A stretch of 64,000 nucleotides of DNA, from positions 186,001 to 250,000 of the forward strand of contig VBIW01000034.1 in assembly GCA_005880915.1 (NCBI GenBank), read 5' to 3'. The translations under genes and the position numbers were made by a program. Under the pieces are notes generated by a model that had not been told where the DNA came from, ran no database searches, and saw nothing but the letters and a program-made list of their open reading frames with translations. This DNA comes from Chloroflexota bacterium (GTDB taxonomy: Bacteria; Chloroflexota; Dormibacteria; Dormibacterales; Dormibacteraceae). Shown in pieces: positions 33,498 through 40,601 of the stretch. Every line of letters begins with the position of its first letter. Positions within the stretch are counted from its first letter, which is position 1.

Positions 33498-35540
33498 CTA
33501 CGTGACTGGCTGAGTGAAGTAGGCGATCTTGACCTGTTGCTGGTAGGCCTCGACCGGAGTGTCCGCCAGCACCTCGATCGCTTCGATCGGTTGGTCGAAC
33601 TGACCCTGGGCCAGGCCATTGACACTCGCCGTGTCCGGCGCGTAGCCCGATAGATCCAGCCCGTCCGCTCCGTCTGCCGGTATGAAGCGGTAGGCGGGCG
33701 AGACCTTACCCCCTCCGTACTGGAAGCGGATGTGCAGCTCGGGTGGACGATCCAGCAGGTTCATGGCCTGACCCAGCAGCGAATAGTCGACCTGGAGCCT
33801 GCCGTAGAGCCGCTGGTCGCCGTGTTGCGGCACCGCGATCCACTCCCCAATTCGCCCGGTCGCGCTGCCCGCATGCGTTTGTGGAAGGGAGGCGGGGTCC
33901 GATCGCCGCTCCAGGACGAGAAAGTTTGAGGTCAGCTGCATGACCTGGTAATTCTCGAAGAGGACGCGGTAGGTCGCAGGTTCGTCGAACAACGGATAGC
34001 GCCCGTCGGTGCTGAAAGCGGTGAACAACACGTACCTCGGCGCAGCGGGTCCCGTGTAGTGCAGCGCGTCCAGGTGGTCCAGGTAAGGACGGTAGGCGCT
34101 GTACGAGAGCAAAACCGGCTGCGGGTCCCACTTGAAGTCGTAGGCATAGGCGATCTGCAGGTCGAACGGCACGACGTCGACAGTTCCGTTGCGCAGCTGA
34201 TCGACCACGTCGGGCGGCAGCGCGTAAAAGGTGCGCATCGAGTCGCGGACTGCGCCCTCTTCCTCCGACCGGCGGCTTGGCCGGCTGATCAGCGAGGCAG
34301 CGTGGCGATAGCTGGCGAGGTTGGCGGGAAACGCCAGCGACGGCTGCATGAGTACGACGCTTCTCGCCTTGTCGGGAAAACCGCCGATATAGGGCCCAAG
34401 ACCTCCGACCAGCACAAGGCAGACGACCATCGTTGCGGCCACGAGCACGACCGGAGCCGAGCGCTTTATCTCACCCTCGGCCGCGACCGCGCGGGCCAGG
34501 ACCAGGCCCTCGAGAACTGCGACCAATGCCCAGAACGCGAGCGCGTGGCCCTCATCGAATCGAATGAAAGAGTTCTTGTACAGGAACAGCAGAATCGGAG
34601 TCATCAGCAGCTGCAGGCGGAAGAGCGGCCACTGGCGCCGGCGCAGTGTGATCAACAGGGCCAACCCCCACACCGCCAGCATCGCGACCGCTATTCCCCA
34701 CTGCAGCATGGGATTTAAAGCGCCTGACTCGTCGATCCACGACATTGCCGGCGTGTAGCCCGCGATGATCTCGAACGACGTCCGAAAGTAGCTCGGGATG
34801 CCGGCGATTGCCTGCCCGGCCAGAAGCCATAGAACCAGGAAGCCGACCAGGGCGCCCCCTAGCAAAGCGATGGCCGACCCGGCTCGGCGACCGGCGACGC
34901 TGAGGACCAGATAGACGGCCACCAGTGCGGCGCCGGCAAGCATGTATGTCCCCTTGTCGAGGAAGAGATAGCCCGCGATCAGCCCCGCGCCGCCGGCGAA
35001 AATGGCCGCCTCTTTTCGCCTCGATGTTTCCGCCGCGAGGTAGAGAAGCAACGTCGCGACGAGGGCCGCCTTCTGGTCGAGCACCATGAAGCGCTCGAAC
35101 TCATGCCCCTGGTAGCGGTCGATCGACAAGACCGTAACGGCCGCCACGAGCATGAACAGCCATGGCCGGGCCCCGATTCGGAAAAGAAAGAGCGCCAGCA
35201 CGGCAAACAGGGCGATGTGAGCGGCGAAGTTGGCTGCAAACGCGAGGAGCCAGGTGTTGAAGTCCATGAACGCCGGCTCGTTCAGGAAGCCATAAGGTCC
35301 ATACGACCAGACGACCTGGCTGCCCCACTGCAGGTGCTCGCGGAACGCCATGGTCATCGCGGCCTGGTAGCCGAACTCGCCGGCCGCGGGCATCGTGTAG
35401 CCGGCCACCGGCAAGGTCATGACGGCGGCCGCGATTAGGGCAGCGACTCCGAGAACCCGTGCCCTTGTCTTTCGGGCGGGTGTCGCGACCGGTGCCTCTT
35501 TCGGGCGGCTCGAGGCGACTGGCCTCTCCGCTGTGATCAA
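33498..35540 (-). CDS. large multi-pass membrane protein of unknown function
   Basis: The protein has about 680 residues. The first two thirds hold about ten hydrophobic helices. An extracytoplasmic loop after the first helix contains MPAAGEFGYQAAMTMAFRE and VVWSYGPYGFLNEPAF, a placement reminiscent of GT39/GT-C membrane transferases but without their usual D-D/E motif. A soluble C-terminal domain of about 260 residues follows. I do not recognise a family. The frame stays open to 35693, but that part overlaps a copy of the GGCGCC palindromic repeat and reads as low-quality sequence, so I prefer the TTG at 35540. It stands alone between the module genes and the tRNA. Confidence 0.6.
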   Translation of the reverse strand: MITAERPVASSRPKEAPVATPARKTRARVLGVAALIAAAVMTLPVAGYTMPAAGEFGYQAAMTMAFREHLQWGSQVVWSYGPYGFLNEPAFMDFNTWLLAFAANFAAHIALFAVLALFLFRIGARPWLFMLVAAVTVLSIDRYQGHEFERFMVLDQKAALVATLLLYLAAETSRRKEAAIFAGGAGLIAGYLFLDKGTYMLAGAALVAVYLVLSVAGRRAGSAIALLGGALVGFLVLWLLAGQAIAGIPSYFRTSFEIIAGYTPAMSWIDESGALNPMLQWGIAVAMLAVWGLALLITLRRRQWPLFRLQLLMTPILLFLYKNSFIRFDEGHALAFWALVAVLEGLVLARAVAAEGEIKRSAPVVLVAATMVVCLVLVGGLGPYIGGFPDKARSVVLMQPSLAFPANLASYRHAASLISRPSRRSEEEGAVRDSMRTFYALPPDVVDQLRNGTVDVVPFDLQIAYAYDFKWDPQPVLLSYSAYRPYLDHLDALHYTGPAAPRYVLFTAFSTDGRYPLFDEPATYRVLFENYQVMQLTSNFLVLERRSDPASLPQTHAGSATGRIGEWIAVPQHGDQRLYGRLQVDYSLLGQAMNLLDRPPELHIRFQYGGGKVSPAYRFIPADGADGLDLSGYAPDTASVNGLAQGQFDQPIEAIEVLADTPVEAYQQQVKIAYFTQPVT

Positions 35541-35668
35541 GGGCAGATCAAATGATCCGACCGCGCCGGTTGCGATTGCACAACGGTGAATCCTAGCCGG
35601 AGGCAGTAGGGTCCTTGCAGCCGGCCCCGTAACGGATCCTGTTCTGATCCCTCGAAGGAGCGGGAGGC

Positions 35669-35730
35669 GCGCCTTAGGCGCCAAACGCACCAACTTCTGA
35701 TCGAGGAACTACGCGTTAGGCGCCAAACGC
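35669..35730. repeat. two copies of the TTAGGCGCCAAACGC repeat
   Basis: Copies at 35669-35690 and 35711-35730 share TTAGGCGCCAAACGC, centred on the palindrome GGCGCC. Further copies occur at 35988-36010, 36033-36052 (inverted), 39156-39175 and 39196-39217. All lie between genes, three or four of them flanking the tRNA. Confidence 0.8.
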
Positions 35731-35755
35731 CCCCGACTTCGCCGTAAGAAAAATT

Positions 35756-35847
35756 TGGCGGAGCGGGAGGGATTTGAACCCTCGAGGCCCTTGCGGGCCT
35801 ACGGCATTTCCAGTGCCGCGCCCTCGACCGAGCTAGGCGACCGCTCC
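35756..35847 (-). tRNA. tRNA-Ser (anticodon GGA)
   Basis: The minus-strand sequence folds as a class II tRNA. The acceptor stem is GGAGCGG/CCGCTCC, a D-arm contains GCCTAGCTCGG, the anticodon stem is CGGCA/TGCCG around a loop with GGA, the variable arm is long and GC-rich (GGCCCGCAAGGGCC), the T-arm includes GGTTCAAATCC, and CCA is encoded after discriminator G. The long variable arm and the GGA anticodon identify serine (UCC/UCU codons). It is isolated; the 5' flank is partly duplicated in the neighbouring 130 nt. Confidence 0.95.
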
Positions 35848-35980
35848 ACGTGCATTGTGCCAACAAACGTGTAGTCGCCTAGCTCGGGCGACCGCCGCGA
35901 AAGCGCGTGGGTCAGGTATAGGGCGACTGCGCGGCGGGTTTCGACCGTGCGACCGCTCCACGTGCATTGTGCCAACAAGC
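35838..35980. repeat. tRNA 5' flank duplicated, with inverted D-arm fragment
   Basis: A segment beginning CGACCGCTCCACGTGCATTG occurs at the tRNA 5' end (from 35838) and again from 35950. Between them, 35875-35887 (TCGCCTAGCTCGG) is the inverse of 35828-35840 inside the tRNA. No full second tRNA is present: the acceptor, anticodon and T-arms are missing. It looks like a decayed rearrangement or an integration scar. Confidence 0.7.
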
Positions 35981-35987
35981 GCTGAGA

Positions 35988-36052
35988 CGCACGTTAGGCG
36001 CCGAACGCACCCATCGCGCGCCATCCAGGCAAGCGTTTGGCGCCTAACGCGC
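35988..36052. repeat. two inverted copies of the TTAGGCGCCAAACGC repeat
   Basis: One copy (35988-36010, with one base changed, GCGCCGAACGC) and one inverted copy (36033-36052, GCGTTTGGCGCCTAACGC) face each other just upstream of the molybdopterin oxidoreductase gene. A truncated third piece (CGCGCCTTAGGC) lies at 36061-36072, 8 nt before the start codon. Confidence 0.75.
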
Positions 36053-36080
36053 TGAATCGTCGCGCCTTAGGCTCATTGCG

Positions 36081-37112
36081 ATGGGCCTGCGATCGGCGGC
36101 GGGGCGGCCGGTGGCGATCGCGCGAGGTGCGCCCACCAATGTCGCGCTCCTCGCGCTGGTGGCGATCGCGTTCGTCACCGGCTGGCTTGCGTTTGCATTC
36201 GCGACGTCGCCAGCGCGATGGTCGCTGATCCTCCACGCGACGGGAGGCTTCGCGATCCTCGCCCTGCTGCCGTGGAAGTCCATGATCGCGCGACGCGGGG
36301 TCGGTCGCCCGCGACGTGGCCGATGGGCATCCGTGTTGTTTGGCGCACTGGTTTTGATCTCGATGGCCGCCGGCCTTCTCCATTCGACGGGGCTGCTCGT
36401 CTACTGGGGTCCGCTCACCGCGATGGATTTCCACGTCGGCGCTGCCATAGCAGCCGTGCCACTGGCGATCTGGCATGTAGTCGCGCGACGTGTTCGCATC
36501 CGCCCCGCCGACATGTCCCGCCGCAACTTCCTCCGAGGTAGCGCGGTTCTAGCCGCGGCCGCCGCAACGTATGCGGGCAGCGAGCTGGTCGTGAGAGCGA
36601 TCCCCACGCCAGGCGCAGCGCGCCGTTTCACCGGCTCCTACGAAGCGGGCTCATTCCGGCCGGAGCTGATGCCTGTCAGCTCGTGGCTCTTCGACGCAAT
36701 CCCCCACCTCGAGCCAACCGCCTGGGTGTTGAAGGCAGGGGGTCGCGAGTGGACTAGCGACCAGCTCGCGAACTTCGACGATCGAGTGACCGCGACGCTC
36801 GACTGCACGGGCGGCTTCTACTCGACACAGGAATGGGCCGGCGCGCGCCTGGATCGGCTGATCGGAAACGCGTCTGGATCAAGCATTCGCGTCACGTCGG
36901 CCACCGGCTACGACCGCCGCTTTCCAATCGAGAACGCGGGCTCGATGGTCCTCGCCACCCGCTTTGGAGGCCGGCCGCTCGACGCGGCACACGGCTACCC
37001 GGCGCGCCTTGTGGTGCCTGACGCGCGTGGCTTCTGGTGGGTCAAGTGGGTCACCGCGATCGAGGTCGACGACCTGCCGCCCTGGTGGCAGTCGCCGTTC
37101 CCGCTGCAGTAG
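36081..37112 (+). CDS. membrane-anchored molybdopterin-dependent oxidoreductase (sulfite-oxidase fold)
   Basis: The protein has 343 residues. Four hydrophobic helices (about residues 17-37, 50-66, 88-110, 115-135) carry several His (LHATGG, MDFHVGAA, AIWHVV), possibly a small cytochrome b-like anchor. After the fourth helix comes MSRRNFLRGSAVLAAAAA, which resembles a twin-arginine signal but is internal. The soluble part (about 190-343) matches the oxidoreductase molybdopterin-binding domain. TATLDCTGGFYSTQEWAG contains the Cys (residue 242) expected to bind molybdenum, and GYPARLVVPDARGFWWVKWV is the family C-terminal motif. The substrate is unknown. It is a lone plus-strand gene convergent with rpiA. 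Confidence 0.82.
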   Translation: MGLRSAAGRPVAIARGAPTNVALLALVAIAFVTGWLAFAFATSPARWSLILHATGGFAILALLPWKSMIARRGVGRPRRGRWASVLFGALVLISMAAGLLHSTGLLVYWGPLTAMDFHVGAAIAAVPLAIWHVVARRVRIRPADMSRRNFLRGSAVLAAAAATYAGSELVVRAIPTPGAARRFTGSYEAGSFRPELMPVSSWLFDAIPHLEPTAWVLKAGGREWTSDQLANFDDRVTATLDCTGGFYSTQEWAGARLDRLIGNASGSSIRVTSATGYDRRFPIENAGSMVLATRFGGRPLDAAHGYPARLVVPDARGFWWVKWVTAIEVDDLPPWWQSPFPLQ

Positions 37113-37116
37113 CGCT

Positions 37117-37803
37117 CTAGCGCCCGGCTGACTCGCGGCCGATCATGCGTGGGCCTTCGGGGCCGGCCATGATCACGGTGTCGGTCATGCCGACGAAGAG
37201 CCCGTGCTCGACCACGCCCGTGAGCTTTTTTAGCTCCACGCCGAAATCACGAGCATTCTTGATTCCGCCTTCCACGGTCACGTCGAGGATCAAGTTGCCG
37301 TTGTCCGTTACGTACGGCGTCTCTTCCCCACCTCGCACGACCAGGCTGACCCCCAGGTCCGCCACACGCTCGGCGGTCAACCGCCACAGGAACGGCAGCA
37401 CCTCGACCGGCAGGGCGCCGACCCCGAGCTGCTTCACCATCTTCGACTCATCCACAACGACGACGAATCGCTTCGAGGCCGCCGCGACCAGCTTCTCGCG
37501 GAACAGGGCGCCGCCGCGGCCCTTGATCAGGTTCAGCGCCGGGTCAACCTCGTCGGCTCCATCGACGGTCAGGTCGATCTGGCCTACCAGCTCGGTCACG
37601 ATCGGGATCCCGAGCTCGGCCGCAAGCTCCGCGGTGGCCCGCGACGTGGGCACGCCTCGCACCTTCATTCCGTCCGCGATCAGGCGCCCGACACCCTCGG
37701 TGAAGTAGCGGGCGGTCGAGCCCGAGCCCAGGCCGATCAGCATGCCGTCCTGGACAAGCTCGAGCGCCTTCTCCGCGGCCGCTTGCTTGAAGTTGTCAGT
37801 CAA
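37117..37803 (-). CDS. rpiA: ribose-5-phosphate isomerase A
   Basis: The protein has about 228 residues, normal for RpiA. GLGSGSTARYFTEGVGRL is the phosphate-binding N-terminus, TVDGADEVDPALNLIKGRGGALFREK contains the active-site Asp and Lys/Glu residues, and DNGNLILDVTVEGGI is the C-terminal signature. It interconverts ribose 5-phosphate and ribulose 5-phosphate. I chose the TTG at 37803, which overlaps the rpe stop by 8 nt, over an ATG-like start at 37929 that would lie deep inside rpe. It is the last gene of the eight-gene pentose phosphate operon. Confidence 0.95.
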   Translation of the reverse strand: MTDNFKQAAAEKALELVQDGMLIGLGSGSTARYFTEGVGRLIADGMKVRGVPTSRATAELAAELGIPIVTELVGQIDLTVDGADEVDPALNLIKGRGGALFREKLVAAASKRFVVVVDESKMVKQLGVGALPVEVLPFLWRLTAERVADLGVSLVVRGGEETPYVTDNGNLILDVTVEGGIKNARDFGVELKKLTGVVEHGLFVGMTDTVIMAGPEGPRMIGRESAGR

Positions 37804-38443
37804 GGGCTTTGCGGATCGCTTTGATGCCTGCGGCGACCCCGCCTTTGAATCCGTAGACCGAGTTGCCGGCGACCAGGACGGTCGCCCCGGCGGCCACGAC
37901 GAGCGGCGCCGAGTGCGCGTCGATCCCACCGTCGACCTCGATCTCGATTTTGGAAGACAGTCCGCGAAGACGCCTGATCTTCTCCGGGCTGTGGGGGATG
38001 AACTTCTGACCGCCGAACCCGGGCTCGACCGTCATCACGTTGACCAGGTCGATGTAAGGAAGGATGTCGCGCAGGTCTTCGACCGGAGTGGCGGGGTTGA
38101 TCGCCACGCCCGCCTTGGCGCCCAGCTCTTTGATCGTCTGCACGGTCCTGTACAGAGAACTCGTGGCCTCCACCTGCACCTCAATCAGGGTTGCTCCGGC
38201 CTTCGCAAAGGCCTCGAGGAACATCTCGGGCCGCTCGACCATCAGGTGCGCCTCGATGGGGAGCTTGGTCGCCCGGCGCACGGCCTCCACCACCTGCGGG
38301 CCGAAGGTCAGGTTCGGCACGAAGTGGCCGTCCATCACGTCGACCTGGATCCGGTCGGCTCCGGCGGCCTCGGCCTCCTTCACTTGCTCGGCGAGGCGCC
38401 CGACGTCGGCCGACAGGATCGAGGGGACAATTTCAACCTTCAC
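37796..38443 (-). CDS. rpe: ribulose-phosphate 3-epimerase
   Basis: The protein has 215 residues and a TIM barrel. IVPSILSADVGRL holds the N-terminal Ser/Asp, VDVMDGHFVPNLTFGP the metal-binding His/Asp and phosphate loop, HLMVERPE the second metal His, VMTVEPGFGGQKFI the conserved Met/Gly loop, and VDGGIDAHSAP the catalytic Asp. It interconverts ribulose 5-phosphate and xylulose 5-phosphate. It begins at an ATG after a 30 nt gap that contains half of a palindromic element, and its end overlaps rpiA. Confidence 0.96.
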   Translation of the reverse strand: MKVEIVPSILSADVGRLAEQVKEAEAAGADRIQVDVMDGHFVPNLTFGPQVVEAVRRATKLPIEAHLMVERPEMFLEAFAKAGATLIEVQVEATSSLYRTVQTIKELGAKAGVAINPATPVEDLRDILPYIDLVNVMTVEPGFGGQKFIPHSPEKIRRLRGLSSKIEIEVDGGIDAHSAPLVVAAGATVLVAGNSVYGFKGGVAAGIKAIRKALD

Positions 38444-38464
38444 TTTCCACGCCCCTCTCCCTGG

Positions 38465-38487
38465 CCCTCTCCCCTAGGGGGAGAGGG
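38465..38487. repeat. CCCTCTCCCC palindromic element overlapping the pgl stop
   Basis: Arms CCCTCTCCCC (38465-38474) and GGGGAGAGGG (from 38478) surround a short TAG-containing centre. The TAG stop of pgl (38474-38476) is supplied by the element, so the last residues PLSP are element-encoded. A second copy lies between gnd and tal-pgi (43070-43094). Confidence 0.75.
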
Positions 38488-39130
38488 GAGCTCCGTTCGC
38501 GGCGCGGTCGATCAGCCATCTTGCGTTCGCAATCATCCCGGATGGCGATTCGCCGCGCCGGGCCATGGCCACCGCCTCCGCCTTGCCCGCACCCGTGGCG
38601 ATGATCAGCACGGCGCGCGCGTCGCGGATCGCCTCTAGGGTCATCGTCACCCGTTGCGGTGGCGGTTTTGGCGAGTCGTGGATACCTGCCGTGAGGCCGG
38701 TCGCCTTCAGCGCCTTATGCCCCGGAAAGAGCGAGTTGACGTGGCCGTCCTCCCCCACTCCGAGCAGCACGAAGTCAAACGGCGCGACGTTGGCGACGAC
38801 CTCGGCGTAGAGGTCCGCGCCCTCATCGGGCCCGAGCTCGGCGGGGATCCGGTAGACCGTCCCCGGATTCACCCGATCCAGCAGGTGCTCTTTGGCGATG
38901 CGGTAGTTGCTCTCCGGATCGAGCGGAGGGACGCACCGCTCGTCCCCGAACAGCACTGAAACCCGGCCCCATTCGACCTCGATCTCAGACAGCAGCTCGT
39001 AGGTCCGAATGGGCGAGGTGCCCCCAGTGATGACGAGGCTCTGGGCGCCGTCGCGCAGCGCCTGCGCTATCTCCGCGGCCGCCGCCTCAGCCACCTCCTC
39101 CGCGGTCGCAAGAACAATGAATTCGCTCAA
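38474..39130 (-). CDS. pgl: 6-phosphogluconolactonase
   Basis: The protein has about 218 residues of the DevB/NagB-like family. QSLVITGGTSPIRTYELL is the N-terminal phosphate loop, VSVLFGDERCVPPLDPESNY the catalytic region, FDFVLLGVGEDGHVNSLFPG the family signature with His and Asp, and ATGAGKAEAV the C-terminal loop. It hydrolyses 6-phosphogluconolactone made by Zwf. I chose the TTG at 39130; the longer frame to 39211 would translate two copies of the intergenic TTAGGCGCCAAACGC repeat. Its last codons come from a palindromic element. Confidence 0.92.
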   Translation of the reverse strand: MSEFIVLATAEEVAEAAAAEIAQALRDGAQSLVITGGTSPIRTYELLSEIEVEWGRVSVLFGDERCVPPLDPESNYRIAKEHLLDRVNPGTVYRIPAELGPDEGADLYAEVVANVAPFDFVLLGVGEDGHVNSLFPGHKALKATGLTAGIHDSPKPPPQRVTMTLEAIRDARAVLIIATGAGKAEAVAMARRGESPSGMIANARWLIDRAANGAPLSP

Positions 39131-39155
39131 ATGAACACCGTCCCCGCCGACACGA

Positions 39156-39217
39156 ACGTTAGGCGGCAAACGCGCGCCGCGGACGACGGCGATACGAACG
39201 TTAGGCGCCAAACGCGC
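39156..39217. repeat. two copies of the TTAGGCGCCAAACGC repeat between opcA and pgl
   Basis: Copies at 39156-39175 (TTAGGCGGCAAACGC, one change) and 39196-39217 (TTAGGCGCCAAACGC) lie in the 97 nt between opcA and pgl. They break an otherwise overlapping operon and could form mRNA hairpins between the two coding regions. Confidence 0.8.
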
Positions 39218-39227
39218 GCTGTAGAGC

Positions 39228-40601
39228 TCAGAGCTTTTCCATCAGCTCGGACGCGGCGGCCAGCGATCGGTTGAACACCTCGTCGTGCGTGCCGGTCGAC
39301 AGCAGGTCGAGCAGGAGCGTCGCCTCGTCCTCCGGGTCCAGCTGCTGGACATGGCGCAGGGGCGCGCCTTCGCCGATCTCGATGATCGTGAGCAATACCC
39401 GGCCTGAATCCGGCTTCCGGCGCTCGCGCGTCATCACCACCGGATGCCTGGGCCGGCTCTCCCCCGGCGCGTCACCCGTCGCGGTGTGGTGCAGCGAGTC
39501 GAGGTTTTCGTGCAGCACGTCGCGGTGCCACTCGGCGCGGCGTTCGGCGAGCTCGATGCCCGCGTCGTCCTCCCCACCTGACGAATGCAGGGTTCGATAC
39601 GAGGGCTCGGGCGCGATCCGCATGCGCTGAGGGTCGTGCTGGACCGTAACCCGGAAGGTCGCTCCGCCCGAGGCGCCCGCCATGCGGATCGCGCTCAGCT
39701 CGCCCGCCGCAAGGTGGTCCTTCCGGACGGACCTGAAGTGCACCTCGATCGAGCGGCCGCCCGCCTCGTAGTGAGCGACCACCACGCCGCCGGTTCCACC
39801 CGTGGCTCGCTTGAGCTTCCAGCCCAGAGCGCCGGCCATCCATCCTGTGACCAGGGCAGCCGCGACCCGGTTGCCTCTTGCCTCCCCGGCGTAATCGACA
39901 CCGATCTCCGAGATCCCCGAGAGGAACGGCCGCCGGTCGAGCGGCGTGAAGAACTGCGCGAGCGTCTCCCTCCAGGGCCGCAAGCGCGACCACTGAAGGT
40001 CGGCGAGGCCAAGACGGTGATGCGCGACCTTCAGCAAACCGGCCATGCGGTGAAAAGACTTGAACGGCTCCTCGAACCCGGCCGAGTCGACCACCAGCCC
40101 GTCGACCACGCGCAGGGCGTCGAGCAGCTCGCGCTTGCCGAAGGGCGGTGTGCCGAGCCACCACAGATAAGTCGGCACGCCGCTGACCAGCAGCGGGTCG
40201 ATGAGTCCCGCGAGGTGGTCCGCCGCCGCGCCGCGCACGTGGAGCGTGACGATCTCGCACTCGCTGGCGCAGCACATCTCCGGTCTCTGCACCTCGGCCG
40301 TGATCCACGCGTCGAATTTGTGTCCACGCAGCGGCGCTTCCTCACGGATCACGATCGCCTGGACAGGATGCTGCGCGCCGATCATCTGGGTCGTGCGCTG
40401 AGCGACTTGCTCGTGAGCTTCCGTCGGCGAAACGCTGATCAGTGTCATCACGCAGTTGCGTGGATGGACGAGCTCATCGTCGCCCGCCTCGTCGCGAGCG
40501 AACTTGGCACGGATCTGGCTCAGCGCGTCGAGGACGTCGCCGATCGTCACGTCTTCGCCGCGCCAGAGCGGATCCGAGGCCGGCTTGACCGTGGTGCTCA
40601 C
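39228..40601 (-). CDS. opcA: glucose-6-phosphate dehydrogenase assembly protein OpcA
   Basis: The protein has about 457 residues. The N-terminal half has RNCVMTLISVSPTEAHEQVAQ, AEVQRPEMCCASECEIVTLHVRG and DPLLVSGVPTYLWWLGTPPF, all typical of OpcA, followed by LVVDSAGF. A C-terminal extension of about 150 residues makes it closer to the long cyanobacterial form than to the ~300-residue actinobacterial one. OpcA is an allosteric or assembly factor for Zwf. The GTG at 40601 overlaps the zwf stop as GTGA, which fixes the start and the partnership; the frame runs on to 40661 inside zwf. Confidence 0.92.
   Translation of the reverse strand: MSTTVKPASDPLWRGEDVTIGDVLDALSQIRAKFARDEAGDDELVHPRNCVMTLISVSPTEAHEQVAQRTTQMIGAQHPVQAIVIREEAPLRGHKFDAWITAEVQRPEMCCASECEIVTLHVRGAAADHLAGLIDPLLVSGVPTYLWWLGTPPFGKRELLDALRVVDGLVVDSAGFEEPFKSFHRMAGLLKVAHHRLGLADLQWSRLRPWRETLAQFFTPLDRRPFLSGISEIGVDYAGEARGNRVAAALVTGWMAGALGWKLKRATGGTGGVVVAHYEAGGRSIEVHFRSVRKDHLAAGELSAIRMAGASGGATFRVTVQHDPQRMRIAPEPSYRTLHSSGGEDDAGIELAERRAEWHRDVLHENLDSLHHTATGDAPGESRPRHPVVMTRERRKPDSGRVLLTIIEIGEGAPLRHVQQLDPEDEATLLLDLLSTGTHDEVFNRSLAAASELMEKL

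Noticed and set aside
35870-35960. Possible second tRNA next to tRNA-Ser
   Set aside because: Only a D-arm-like piece is present in inverse orientation; acceptor, anticodon and T-arms are missing.
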